DNA of 64,000 nucleotides from Saxidomus purpurata (lineage: Eukaryota; Mollusca; Bivalvia; Venerida; Veneridae): NCBI GenBank assembly GCA_022818135.1, contig JAFMSR010000002.1, forward strand, positions 44,018,699-44,082,698, written 5' to 3'. Below the pieces are notes generated by a model. The model worked only from the letters and a program-made list of their open reading frames with translations, searched no databases and was not told the origin of the DNA. Positions 1 through 15,000 of this stretch are shown here, in pieces (the first letter of the stretch is position 1; the number at the start of each line of letters is the position of its first letter). The position numbers and the translations under genes were made by a program.

Positions 1-26
1 GTAAGCAACAAATGCCAGTCCTGGAC
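1..26 (-). CDS. SLC6 exon 8 (partial): start of the TM8 region
   Basis: The first 26 nt after a gtttcag acceptor complete a Gly codon and encode PGLAFVAY, the family's 'SGPGLAF(I/V)AYP' signature before TM8. The exon continues past the window edge. Confidence 0.88.
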
Positions 27-3000
27 CTGAAACGTAACACGATAGTCTCTATCAAATATGTTGTTTAAGTAAATGAAAAGTCGTGGGGCGAATATCAATG
101 CCAGTATTCGCTGTAAGAATTAGTTTTTATATTGCTTTAACAAGAGAGCAAAGAAAGCCCTATATCGCTCACCTGGCCTCACTACAGGGTCAATTTTGAC
201 CTGGACATGCTTCATGCTCTAGGCCTTGTGGTTTCAGAGAAGAAGAGGTTTAATCTTTCTACTTTTTATTGCCATAGCAGCAGCATGTAATGAAATTCTT
301 TAAACAACTTTGGTAGAATTTATATGCAACGGACATCCCTGCCAAGTATCGTCAACACTGGTCCAGTGGGTTCAGAGGAGATGTCGTTTGAAGGAAAGGT
401 GGACGGACGAATGACGTAGGCTGAACTGTGAGTGTTCTTAAAAGTATTAAGTAACATTTTGATTTTTTTTACCTGATGCTTTGGCGACTTCTTCAACAGT
501 AGTACCAGTTTCTTTTGCCATAAATCCCATGCAGGTAAACACCACCAGACCTGCGTAGAATGCAGTAAAGGCATCCGAACCAACGCATATTGCTGTTTCC
601 CTGGAAGCAGAATGACACAGCGTGTTACACGTTAACATTTATCTTTTTCTGGACTTCAACAACGTGAAACAACAAATTCAATGTACAATTTTCATTTGGC
701 ATAGAGTAATGAACGTATCGATACAAACATTACATAACACATATCTGATATAACAAAATGACTTGAAAAGTAGGGAAAAGAATTACAGTAAACTCCGCTT
801 ATAACGAACTCCTCAGGACCTGTCAAATTTGTTCCTTATATCCGGAGTTCCTTATATCCGTATATCGAACAAGTTCCTTATATACGATGTATATATATCG
901 AACTAAAATATATATCGAACAAGTATATTTATAGTCAAATGTAATAAAATCCGAACAATCAACTTTTGATTTTCCTATCTCCTTTTGAGGAGTTATAAAG
1001 ATCTATAACTGGTCCATGTATCATTTTCTTTACCCGTAAGTCTATGTAAAATAATTGCAAGGATTCATAAGTCATAAAAAAGACAGTTCATGTTTTAATT
1101 GGCAATACTTAAACAAATACAATTGAAGAAAGCTGATTTTCGCTTACTTACCATAACTTGAAATATTTTACAAGTAAACGCTAGAAACGCTTAGAATTAT
1201 TTACGTAAAATATTATCACTTGAATATCGTACTTAGCAATTATGTTTGTACTCTCATTTAACTAGTTTACCAAAACGTTACGCATTTGTTATTATTTACT
1301 TTTATGAATAATAGCGACAAGTGTGCTATAAACATACAATAAAAAATATAAAATACAATGCAGACGGCAAAAGAAAAATGTAAAATCAACAGATTTTCAA
1401 AAAACTTTTCGGAACATATTTGCAGTTCGATATAAACGATTACTTTACTATACATTTTGCATTGTTGGGCCAGAAAATAGTGTTCCTTATATCCGAAGTT
1501 TCCTTATAACCGGAGTACGATATAACCGTATATTTTTACATTGAACAAAGAAGGGGAAAATCGGGCCAAAAAAAAACTGTTCGTTATATCCGAAGTTACG
1601 TTATATCCGGAGTCGATATATACGGAGTTTACTGTAACTGAATTGAAAAGACTTCAAATAAAAATGTGCTTCACTTACACAACTGATTTCTGGTGAAATT
1701 TGTTGTGACTTGCCATAGTGATCACCCCTCCATAAGTTGGTCCAAGGGAGTAAAACACCTGGATGGCAGCCTCTAACCATACCTATGTACAAACAGGGAG
1801 AAAGGCATAAGTCTTTATGAAACACATTTGTAAACTAGTATGCAATATAAAATATAATGATACATATTTTATTGTATGAATTCGGTTAACTTGTTAATAA
1901 CATTTTTATTTTGTGAAAGAAAATCAGGGTATATTCCAGTTAAGCAGTCACAGATGATTAAGAAAATTGCTTTTTAGGAAGGCTTTGGATCTGTTGTTGT
2001 CTGAAATGAGCAAGCAGGTGCTTAGGGACAGAATCGCCCAGTAGTATGTAGTATGTGCGAGGGTATCAACAGTGGGGGTAGGCTAGGGATCAGGCAGCTG
2101 CCCCCGTGTAACAAAACGTCATGATGGTATGTTTCGTGACCCTCTATACTGGAAGTGCTTCGAAAACAACATATGAAAAAAGTTACTTATTAAAAAGAGC
2201 ATTTATGTTTTACTTACTACCTACTGCAAAATATAGAGGGACATATAAAACTAAAATTTCATATAGCTTAACGTATTTCAGATGATATAAACAGAACAAA
2301 GCTGTTTATTTATGAACCCAACAACGATTTATAAAAGAAATGTATGAAAAATTTTAAAAATGAGAACATTACAGAAATAATCGATTCAGTAGCGAAATAA
2401 CCTAAATACTATGGTTTTAAGATTTAACCCGGTCTTGTAAAACTCTTTTTACTAGCTGACCACTATTCTCTGTATTGTTATTACTATTTGTAAGTCATTT
2501 AGCTTCTTTACAATGCTTCAGTTACAAAAAAATTGATAATACGTCATTTCATTTATAAGTCAATATCTTACCTATTTCGTACATTTTAAAGACTTTCAAT
2601 CTTAACATTACAAATTGTGACGCTCATCTTTACACAGCGGGACATGTTTTCTCCACACACAATTTTAATGATAAAATAAAAAAGTTACCAGAAAAATTTT
2701 TCTAATACATTTCTTTTTAATAAAACCCGCCGCTCAGTATGATCCATATCTATATTATAAACCTTACGTTGTTTTTCATCACGCGGACGTTCGCGTCCTT
2801 TTTAACGGACGTGACGTCTTTTTTGTTTTGTATACTGTATGTTGTATATTTTCTGACGAAGACATAAAGTCGAAACATGTAAATTGAAAACTTCGTGTTG
2901 TCTTGATTTTATTTATATTACAGATAAATTTTACAAATTTGAGTCTACGCTAAGAAGACAAAACTATTATTTCATATTTGAAATTTCATACCTTTAGAAA

Positions 3001-6000
3001 TTAGATTAGATAGAGGTGCACACCATCTTTGTGTTGATGTTTTCGGAGCATTATATAAAGATCTTGAACGAAATTTTGATAAGTACTTCAATGTGCATTA
3101 CTACATAACCTTTTCATATACTAGTAGTTGTTTATTTATCCCAAATGGCGCGTTAGGGATGTGTTATAGCAAAGTCAGTCCAATGACGCCCCTCTCCCCG
3201 CTGCCTTGTCAATTCTTATCCCTCTCTGACTAAACTTGGCAAAATTCATAAATATCTTAACGTCTCACTTAGTAGTACGATTAGTTTCTCGAGAAGTTTG
3301 ATATAGACCGTCACTGATTTTTTTCGTCAATTACTTTGACTGCTATTACCAATAAGGCAGAAACCGAAATACATATATATCTGATGCCAAAAATAAGTAC
3401 TTGTCTTTAAACGTTGGCAATGTAAAATGGAAATGACTTCAATGCTAAGTTATACATATTGCTAACTAAGTTTGTTTAAATCTTAATACAACTACTGGAA
3501 ACATTTAAGAATAGTAAACTGAGAAATTAAGAAACAAACAAGAAAGTTTATGGTCCTAATTTGTCTTTCATCCTAAACATGCTCAAGCACCATTCTCATT
3601 ACGCGAATGTACCGGACGCTTGAGTGTTCAAAACCACAGACAGGAATCTTGCACACAATAACAATAATCTTAATGTCAAATGCACTAACAATTTTATATT
3701 CCTGTCTTCTTTTTCAGATTTGAATCTATGTGATAAGATTCATAAGGGAGAATCGAACTAATTCCTTGTTCTGATTTGGTAAATTTGGTAAAGTGGCTAA
3801 CTAATGCCCTATTTAGACTGGAAAAATTGTACCAACTAATGCTCTGTTCAGATTGGTAAAGATGTGCTTACTAATGCTCTGTTCAGATTGGTAAAGTTGT
3901 GCTTACTAATGCTTTGTTCAGACTGGTAAAGTTGTGCTTACTAATGCTTTGTTCAGATAGGTAAAGTTGTGCTTACTAATGCTCTGTTCAGATTGGTAAA
4001 GTTGTGCTTACTAATGCTCTGTTCAGATTGGTTAAGTTGTGCTTACTAATGCTCTGTTCAGATTGGTAAAGTTGTGCTTACTAATGCTTTGTTCAGATTG
4101 GTTAAGTTGTGCTTACTAATGCTCTTTTCAGATTGGTAAAGTTGTGCTTACTAATGCTCTGTTCAGATTGGTAAAGTTGGAACTTATGCTCTGTTCAGAT
4201 TGGTAAAATAACGCTTACTGATGCCCTGTTCAGACTGGTAAAGTTGTACTAACTAATACTCTGTTCAGATTTGTAAAGTTGCGCTAACTAATGCACTATT
4301 CAGACTGGTAAAGTTGATCTTACTGATGCTCTGTTCAGATTGGTAAAGTTGAGCGAATTAATGCCCTGTTCAGATTGGTAAAATTGTGCGAATCTATGCC
4401 CAGTTCGTACTGATAAAGTTGTGCGAATTTATGCCCTGTTCACATTGGTAGAGTTGTGCTAACTAATGCCCTGTTCAGATTTGTTAAATTGTGCGACCTA
4501 ATGCCCTGCTCACATTGGTAAAGTTGTCCAAACTAATGCCCTGTTAAGATTTGTTAAATTGTGCGACCTAATGCCCTGCTCACATTGGTAAAGTTGTCCA
4601 AACTAATGCCCTGTTCACATTGGTAAAGTTGTGCAAATAAATGCCCTGTTCACATTGGTAAAGTTGTGCAAACTAATGCCCTGTTAAAATTTGTGCGACC
4701 TAATGCCCTGCTCACATTGGTAAAGTTGTTCAAACTAATGCCCTGTTCACATTGGTAAAGTTGTGCAAAAAAATGCCCTGTTCACATTGGTAAAGAAAAC
4801 ATGACTTATTTCAAAGCTTTCTCTGCTGCTTACTATTCCATTCATTCTATTACTATAAACCATATAGTTTGTGCAAGGATTTATAATGATTCTAATTAAC
4901 TAAGAAATATTGAAAGAATATCTTTACATAGCACATGTATATCGGTAGTAAAAGTACGCTATACTATATGGATATCTCAAGTATGGCTTAGGAGGTAAGT
5001 GGGCATGAACTCCTATGGCATTAGTCCCCAAGTTCAATTTAACACAAGTTGACATTAGCCCCGTGATGTTTGCACAAGCTGACATTAGCCCCGTGATGTT
5101 TATGCGGAGTTGAAATTTCCTTTCAAGTAATTATATATCAAAATTGAATCACATGGTAATTATCTCTATTTTATTTTATGTTTTCCAGTGAATTATAGAG
5201 TTTTCTCAGTGAAATAAAAGTGATAATCCACAGTTTTGAAACAGTGGATTACCATTTTTATTTTTCACTGTTTTGCAATCTTATACCCGGATTTACGTCA
5301 AAAGTATACCGAGCGTAATTAACGCTGGAAACCATGCGACGATGACGTCGTTAAAATGACGTCATTTGCGCCATGTTTTCTGATGACGTTTCCCGATAAA
5401 AGTAGAGTTTTAACCATAAAATAAACAGAAATTGTTGGTATCGGTGTATATCACGTTAATTTCACTCGTGAACACCAAAAGTTGTTATTTTCACTCGTGG
5501 CTACGCCACTCGTGAAAATATCACTTTTGGTGCCCACTCGGTGAAATTATAACGTGATCTTACACCGAAACCAACAATTATCCTCTATGACTTTGTCAAA
5601 AGAAATAATGTGTATGGACTTTATTCACTTTTGCGCTTCTTTTCATTGTAAAATCAAGTTTTAAACTTTGCAGAGTAAAGGTACACCCTGATAAAGGGGC
5701 CAAGGTCCACCTATTCAAAATTGGCATTAGGGGCTAATGTCCTACATTCTGCTTAGCAGAATAAACTTCGATGTATTTTGAAATGTTTAAAAAAAGTGTG
5801 AATTCGGTTAAAGCAAATGTTTGATGCTATGTTATTTTAGACTAAACACAAGCAAATTTGGTGAATTCAAAAAACTCATAGCCCCGCCAAATGAGGCAAA
5901 TAGATGAGATGGTCAGTCTGTTTCAGAATATTCTTTTTTTTTAAATTTCATCACCCAACTGGGGGCCTCATTTCCGAGGTGATTTTTTTTTTCGTCAAGT

Positions 6001-9000
6001 TACAGTCATAAAGAATTGTATTGTAGTAACTTTAATTAAATCAGTACTTCTACTTTCAGAAATTATGACAAGCCATTTCAGCAAAAAGAAGCATTTCTTT
6101 ATTTCACCACCCCATTGATTTTGATGGCCAGTTTCAGAGAAATGGAATTTTAATGTTTTATATTGAATAAAGAAGAAATTAAAAATTAAAGGGCAATTAT
6201 TCTGGAGTTACTAATCCAATCTTGACAAAAGTTGCGTTTGCCCTGCGGCATTATGCTATTGTATACTCATTTTAAGTTTTATAAAATTCTATCCATTGGT
6301 CTTTGAGTTACGATTCCGGACAGACAGACATACAGACTGACGGACAACGCCAAAACAATATCCTCCGCCTTTAGCGGAGGATAATTAGTACAAATAATCT
6401 ATCTCGTTAGACTATTTTGTTCTCATTTCTTACTCTGCGCTTCCGTTGATTGCAGAGTCAGTTGGCACCACATGAAGCCTTCACCCGCCCAGCTATGAAA
6501 TTTAAATAGAAAATTCGAAAACAAAACTGTTTTATAAAAATCGTTAAAGTTTAAGCAGGAATTTAAAACAAATGCTGGTAGCAGAATCTTCCGTTGCCAT
6601 GGTTATAAAAATAAGACAAGACCATGGCAGCTTTTGCTTCAGCATTGCCTTAAAGCTTCCTCTTACTTTTAAACATATCAACATGGAACCATTAGGAAAC
6701 AAGAGGGCCGTAACGTCCCTATATTGTTCACTTGAGTACCAGTGCACTTACCTTAGTCACTTGTTGCTAAAGGGTGTCAATATTTTCTAAGGAAGTCACT
6801 GGTTACTAAGGGACTAAGTTGTTTCTAATGAAGTCAATGTTTGCTAAGGAAGTAACTTGTTGCTTTTGGGAGTCACTGGTAACTAAGAGAGTCAGTTGCT
6901 CCAAAGGGAAGTCAGTGGTTGCTAGGGAAGTCAGTGATTACTTGGTAAATCAGTAGTTGTTTTAGGAACTCATTGGAATCTACGTTTTTCCTTTAAAAAG
7001 GTCTCCCCCCCCCCCCTCCCCCGGCGGACGTGATTAATTTTGACCCCAGGGACATCCTTTGAACGAACTCGGGAGAGAACCACTAGACAATGTTTCATAC
7101 CATTTATCAGCTATTTGCCTTGTGGTTTTCGAGAAGATCTTTTTAAATGTTCCTACACCAAGTGACCCCTGGGCATTTTTACACTATTACAAACTTAATA
7201 TCTTAGCTCTTTTACCTTTTTTTTTAATTTTTGAAAGGTTTTCCAATATAAGTCTTTGTAAAACAAGTGAACTCCTGGGCGGGGGCAGTATTGGCCCCAG
7301 GGGATGGTTTGAGCAAACTTGGTAGAGGTCCATTAGATAATGCTGTATACTAAATATCTTAGCTCTAGCCCTTGTGGTTTTGGAGAAGAAGTGCCAGGTG
7401 AGCTAAAAATGAAATGGTATAAAACTACAAGTAAGCTATACATGTTCATTGTTTTGCAGGACGAACTTCTGATGTCGTAGATGTGTTCATAGAGGGCAGA
7501 ACTAGATTTTTTTTCTCAGGGCTTTATATCTTGCAATACACTATCAAACCTGACTTGCTGACCCCTTGTTATATCCTTGACTACCTGCTTTCAATCAAGA
7601 ATTCGTCAACATACTGACGATAATAATGTGACAGTACTCACAACGACTTTCTCCTCCCTCCTCGGTCCCATGCACTCATCTATTTACCCTGTTTGATCTA
7701 GTACAAACGGCAAAATTTATTCAAGGACAACTCTCTGATAGATTTTCAGGAAAAAAGCTGATACAATAGTAAACTGTCTTCGCTGTTCTTTTTTTTTACC
7801 CCAGATGATCCCATTTAAATCCCTATCCTAACTCCATCAAGGCTAAAATCTCGACAATGTTTCCTGAATACTTGAAAAGAACAAGAAATTTTACTATTAT
7901 CGACCGCATGAAATTTCATTTTAACTTAGACGATCAACGACTGTAGCCACCCTGCCACGGAAGAATCCACTCACTTATTTTATGGAACAATTCAAGCATA
8001 AACAAGTGAAAGCTAATTTAAGACTGTCTCATATCTTGTATATTTGCTATCATATATATGATTCCCATCAATGTAAAGCCTGTTTTCGGTCTCAGGTCAA
8101 ACTGTTCCGATGTACTTTGAATCAAGAATGGCAGGTATGTAGACAAATATACAATCTTCCTGTAAAGTGTGCTTTCCTGTAAGTAAATCTGTCGATCTGT
8201 TTATTGCAACTGACATATAAATTATAGCCTGAGTTCAGGCCAAGAAAAACAGAATGTTGAACAGTAGCAATAGGTTACCTATAGATAATGGAAAGTAGGT
8301 GACTAATATATAGTACACCCATGTACATGTAGAAGTAACCTTGTACACTATATCATCGAATTACAACAAAATGAGATAGATTGACCTACTCACGATATAA
8401 TTTATAACACTGTTGATAAATTTTAGTGACGAAAGATATCAAAGGAGATTTACATATGCTAATTGGGCCTATTATATGGGTATTTCTCGTTTACCAGTTC
8501 GTCTCAATGAGCCGGTATTTCGATAGGATTTTGCTATAAAAAACTGCAAACATCTCCAAAAACTAAAAAATATTGTTTCCAACGTCTCCATTGCGTCCAA
8601 GTCTAAACTTTACAAAGGTTGATATGAATGTTCAAACTAACCAATCAAAACTGTGCCCTTACAGATGGCGCTATTATATTAAAGGAACGCAACTTTCGGA
8701 TACGTATTTTAGACCGGGTGTTATGCAAACATACAAGCATAATGAGAAATAAGAAATAAGAATTTGTTAAGTAAGACTAAGCGTTTCAATAAATCAACGG
8801 TTACATTGGATTATACATTAAATACCTTTGGACTGCGCACTATTGCACAAAAACTCTTGTTTTCTCCAACAATGTTTTACACTATTACACCAAATAAAGA
8901 AACTACGAGGCAAAGTGGTTCAAGCACCAAATTACTCTGGCAACACATGTCTGGTCTGTATTCTGTATACTTACACACCTACCTTTAGCTACTGTCATTT

Positions 9001-12000
9001 TACACTTAGTTTTTGCTAATTAAACTTATTTGGACGAAATTGACTTGGTAGTACTGTCAGGTAGTTCAAGACTTCCTAACTTCTGAATTTTGCAAGGTAT
9101 CTATATGCATGAGAGTCATACCGGGATCTTGGCAAGTTCAGCCGGAGAGAAATCCAAGGGTCGACTGGGGCTATAAACATTCAAAATGAGGGACCTTAAA
9201 ATCAGATACATTTTGTATGGTTTTTTAGGTGGGGAGGAGGCAAATAACTAAATACAGAAAAAGTAAAAATTTCTTTAAAAATTCCAATAAAGTTTGCATA
9301 TGGTTTGAATAAATAGTTTTCTCTGGCCTGATTATTTTCAAATACCTTGTTTTATTAAGTTCATGTTTCTTCGCCGCTTTGCCGGTTGTGAGTCGGATTT
9401 CACCAATCAAATTAGCCCGTTCAAGCGTATACCGGCATCCGTTTTGCAATGACACGGAAATGATAATCATGAATTAATATAAAGTATTCAGTAAGTGTGG
9501 TTTGTAATTTTTTCTATATAAAGCATATAAAAAATATAGTTTGCGTGTTAACGCATGTGTTTTTTCAGTTACCAATTAACAAACACTTGAACAACCTTCA
9601 CATAATTCAGTTTGACAGGCAACAGCCTCACTCTATTATATTATTTCTAAGTAAAAACCATCTTTCATTCTATCAATTACATCACGGTACTAAATAACAT
9701 AGTTTCCCACAAAAGTAATTAAGTTCAAGTAAAACTTTGTACATGTCTTAATAAAATAAAGCAGTTTGCCTTGTTTTGATAAATAATCTCCTTTGTAACT
9801 TTCTCGCCAAAAAGTATACATGTAGATGGCCATTTTTGGATTGTGTGCGGTGACAGTAGCTAAAACATACGCAGTTGCCTTATTTGGTGAACTATTCGCA
9901 TTTGCTACTTTTTGTTTGAACCTCATCTTAAATCTTTGAATTTGCATATTGTATTTGAGGACATTGATATAAAATCGAATTCGGTCTTGTAGTACACATT
10001 GCTACATTTTCTTAACAAAAACCAAGCGAGCCGCTTTCTAGCTTTTTCATCGCAGCTCTTAACCGAAAGTAGGTAACATTTCAACCGCAAATGAAGTGAC
10101 AAGTAGAATGTGTATTTTCGCTTTGAAAAAAACTACTCTGTAAGGCACCTTGTAACTGTATATTAACCACATGCAAAAGGTCCATAAAATATATTTGCCT
10201 TTTCAATCTTTCATGAATGTTTTTATAATTTTAGTACGTAAATAGTTCATATCTATCAACATATTCATATGTTGTTGCCTCAAAACTTATTTTAATCATG
10301 CTTCTTTCTCCATCAGTAAATAACAGACAATAATTCCAGTAACATATTTCATAAGAAGAACGATGATTAAGTTTGATTTCCTGATGCACATGTCACGGTA
10401 CCGACTTAATCATAATTGGGGAGGAAATGTGTAAGCGGCCGGGTAGCTTAGTCGCTGTAAGTTTTGTAAGCGAAGGGTCATGGGTTCGCGTCCCGATCTG
10501 GGTGCACATTTTCCTCAGCTCTTGACAGGAATGTTTAACTATAAAATCTAGCTACCCATATCTTTCATATACTCAAAATCGCACTGACCCCCTTTTTAAA
10601 GATAGTTTTTGTTTAAAAGCTATCCTTGGAAATAATTCTTGACCTTTGTCTGATGCAATAAACTTGTAACTGTACTTATATTAGTTATTTCTTACGATTT
10701 GTGACAAGCACATGCGTACGAAAATCTACGCTAAATATTTGTGCAAATAGATCGAGCTTTCTCGTCGGGGTGAAACAGGAACGCCGTATATCATTATTTC
10801 GTTTTTTCATATTTCCCTCGAAATGTGTGCGATCAACCCGAACAGAAAAATGCACTTTTCCGCGTGCAAAAAAGTCCCACGTAAGATAAGTCTAACACAG
10901 GAATTCCACATCCCTATGCATATTGATTGGATGGATACAGCAGCAGCCAACCAACATAATCGTCACCTGTTACTTCTTAGTTACATTTTTTTTTTCATCA
11001 GTTTGCCCATAATTATTGCATATTTTAGCATTTCGCTCTGCGCATGAGAGAGGAGGAAATATTACAAGTTTAAACTGAATAAAACTATTTCTGGTCGTAT
11101 ATGATGTAAAACCTGTGTTCATGAGAAGTTTTGAAAAAATACATAAACCACAGAATATAAGCTTATCTGTACAGGATGAGACATTACTGTCATGACAGAT
11201 ATAACAAATGTACGAATTATCTGGTATCTTCAATGTGAGTAATGTATGCTACAATAAAAACTCCTGGAACTTTGCTTGCACAAACTAAATACATTTTGTA
11301 CTTTAGTAAATACCGGTGTAACCAATTTTATTGCACGAGAGAAAAAAACGGGAGAAAATGCAGACTAATAATTCTGTTTCAAATTACGCAATGCCAAAAA
11401 GATGGATGGCTTATTTTCCTAGCAATGCATTGCGGACAGATTTTTGATTTTGTATGCCTGTCTTGGTTGTTTCCAGAAGACATGTACGTGTTCGTTCTAC
11501 TATACATATTTATTCCCGTAAAATCAAAGACATTTTATCTCCTTTTTATTTTTTAGTGTTTTTGAGAAATGATTATGTGGCAAATTAAAAACATGTTATA
11601 TCTAAAGATACTATTAAACATATGCAGTTATTTTAATTGCTTATAGCCCTGCCGACCTTAGGATTTCTCCTCACGGAAACTGCCGAGACCCCTGGCATGC
11701 GCAGATTGAAGTGATAGATGCAAATACAATGCAATCCGGGTACCAGACCTTATGTCTTTTACAAACAAGCCCCTTGGTTCCTAAATACATGCTTGAAGTA
11801 AAGCACCGATACACGCAAGACAACCTCTGTGTTTCTTAACAGTTCATCTCAAGGTGGGTTGGGAAACTCTGAAAAGTGTTTCTGAAATTACCCGTGCCCT
11901 GGCCGAGATTCGAACCGGAGACTTACGGATTGGTAGTAAAGAACATTAACCACTTGACCTCCGCGGCACCCTTTTTATACAGTATTTTCAAAACGTGAAA

Positions 12001-15000
12001 AACCTATTACAATCTGTTCTAGACATCAAAATTCTGGACATCTTTAAATTGGTTACTATTATGTGTAACGGTTTTTGTAGTGCGGTGAAATTTATCATGC
12101 AACTAGCATTAAATCTGACCGATAACACCCGTCCGATATTTTTAAATGATATCACGTCACTGACGTGATAACACTTTGTAACCACGCCCACATGCCGGAC
12201 TACTTCCAGTTCAACAAGCAAGACTCCTCAAGTGCAATCACAGAGAAAAAGTAATCAAAACATTTCATTTGTCCTATCTTTTTGTATTCTTGTTTACAAA
12301 TCTTGTTAATGATGTAGTTTTGCATAAAAATACAGCCCAAACAGATAACTTGAATGATTTAAAACGAACGCAAGGCACCATAAAATTGAAAATCCCCTGT
12401 AGAATTTTTATTTTTGAAATAAACATAGGGTTGTTGGTATTCATTTTCTTAGTTAGATCTTTGCTATCCATTACAGCATTTTGAGGCAAAATTTGAGAAA
12501 AAGTTGATTTTCATTTTTTATCACTATCCAATTTTCACAGTAAGCTCTTAATGCGTGGTTGAAATGGCCTGAAACCTATCAGCTACGTATCAAGTTGAAA
12601 ACTGTCTTGAAACCGCTCACTTTTCACTCATCACTCTCAAGTTCCTCGTTTGTTTACAATTAGAATACCCCAGTGGTGTGAGCCCACCCGCCTTTTTGAA
12701 ATGTCAGTGTTTACTCAGAAATTCTTGCGTGTGTCTTTGCAAATATTTTGTTTGCAAAACAATATCATTCATTAGAACAGAAAAACATTTATAAATAGTC
12801 TCATGAAGGTATTATAAAGCTTATTTTGTCGTTTTTATTTTTTTGTTTTTGAAATGTGAACTATTTTCGAGTAATTTGAAATCATTTTCTTTTTATAAAT
12901 ACCGTATTTATTCTATTTTAAAAATGTCAAAAAATACAATATGAAGATTTGCATGATAAATAGAATATTAGTCACTGCCTTTTGACAACATGTGATATCA
13001 GGTTCGGCGATACGGTCGGAAAGGCTCGGCAGAGCCTCGCCTTTTCCGACCCATCTACCTCACCTGATATCACATGTTATCAAAAGACAGTTCAGTAATG
13101 ATCGACTCTTGATATTGATTCTACTTGAAAACAATGCGACAGTAAAGACATAGTTCGTAATTTATGTTGATGTTGATTCCAGTTGATATCTAGGAACAAA
13201 TATCATTTTATAGGTTTAATATTTGTAAGATTTCTCACACGAAGAAGTATTTTAACGGTTGAGAAATGTTTTTACAAGTTTATAACAAATAAGACAATAA
13301 CACATACATTTGTCGTATTCCGAGCACCTTTAGACTTCGGAGACATGTAAGATGTCACTTTCTGAAGCTTAGTCTTAGCAAGTACTTGGATTTTAACGTG
13401 TCTTGATTGTTAATTCATAAAATGGTCGAATGAAAAATACGCACTGACGGTCAGGTAAAGAAAGTGCTCGTAAATAACAAAAGCAGATGATATTGTGTAT
13501 GGATTATGTTCCTGACACGACTTCTAAAACCCGCACGTTTGTCCATACAAAGAATGGCATTAAAGTATGCAGGCATTATATCTGTTGCTATCACAGTCAA
13601 TTGTCTATGACTAAGGGCTAACCTTAAAGATGCATCTGGACCAGAGATTCACTCTACATATGTTCTCCAAAATAATAGTAGTGTTAGTTTAAAGTACTCC
13701 AATGACTTAGCATTTATAGAATAAGTTTTCTGTTATATTTACTAAAAGAATGTTCAACATTACTTCCAATGAGATACAACATTTATTAATGCGCTAACAC
13801 CGCGATACAGGTATCTGAATGGCTGTATCTTACTTTGAATAAAGTATTGATTTTCTAACTTTTGGAGAATAATTTAGATCGTGTCCTTTTCTATTGAAAA
13901 AAATTGTATGTGAAAATGACATGATAGGATGCAACAACATGTTTCCACAGCAAATATTGATCCACGTGACATCACTAGGCTTTACGATTGGTCAATAAAT
14001 ATAAAGTAAATATGTATACCTGTGGTGAGGCAAGTTTTTCAAAATCTGGAGTAATATACCATAAGACTCCATCTACTGCGCCGTCCAACATCGCACTTCT
14101 GATCAACAAGATTGTCAATAAAACATAGGGTGCTGTGGCAGTTATGTATACAACCTATAAATCAGTAAAATCAGACTGAAATCTTAGACAAAATCTATCC
14201 GGTCACCAGTGTCTGCCGACGTGGAGTCATTACTACCAACAACAGTTTCTCAAAACGATATGCAATTGACCATACGCCTGGTTCTTGATTGAAAGATAAG
14301 AATCTCTTATCAGACCAATCAAACAGCTGGCTGATACAACACGTGACGGATGTGGTTACTAGCCGCCATTTTGTCCGACAAACATTCAGAGTACCGGCAT
14401 CCGTTTAAACTTACCATGGCATTAGTATACCATGACATGTACATGTGTAACAGTTTTAATGCGCGGTTTGAATACAAAAGAACTTACGAAGTCAGCATAC
14501 TGAACTACTTTCAAGGCTTTACATGGACTGCCACACTGAACATCAAATGAAATTATATGACTTATTGTCGCGTAAGAAAAGGTATTGCAAGCTTTGTCAA
14601 AGATTAGTTATCTTCATTCCACGTGATAGTCATCGTTTATGAAAATGTAGAAAGCAAACTTTAAAGGCTTAGTATACCTTGCCAAGTGACTTCACACCTT
14701 TTATTAGGCAGGCAACCACTATAGCCCAGCCAATAAAATTGCTCAATACCAGATGCCACTGAACCGATCCCATATTTTCAAGCCCATCAGATTTTCGGAG
14801 AACATTGTATCTAAAACAGAAACATGTATTGTAAGAACAATTAACAGACATGTTATAGTTTAGATTTACACAATAGATCATTTACATGCGCTCAGCCACT
14901 ATTATCATAATTCCGAAATTGGCGTAGGAAGACATCACTTGATCCATGTCAGTAGATGAATCGGATGAAAGATGGACATGATGACGATGATATTTGCACT

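Larger units (their letters stand above)
1783..14019 (-). other. SLC6 intron 5 (12.2 kb)
   Basis: Largest intron seen. It holds the Penelope-type tail, the 35-bp array, palindromes at 5430 and 12974, a family B copy, two SINE-like tracts and a family R1 copy, all listed separately. The remaining AT-rich stretches, chiefly 1800-2770, 2900-3760, 5580-6750 and 7420-10020, show nothing I can support; the short ORFs there lack any recognisable motif. Confidence 0.8.

Noticed and set aside
6544..6790. Overlapping sense and antisense ORFs near 6.6 kb
   Set aside because: No motif, no splice context, and adjacent to a minisatellite.
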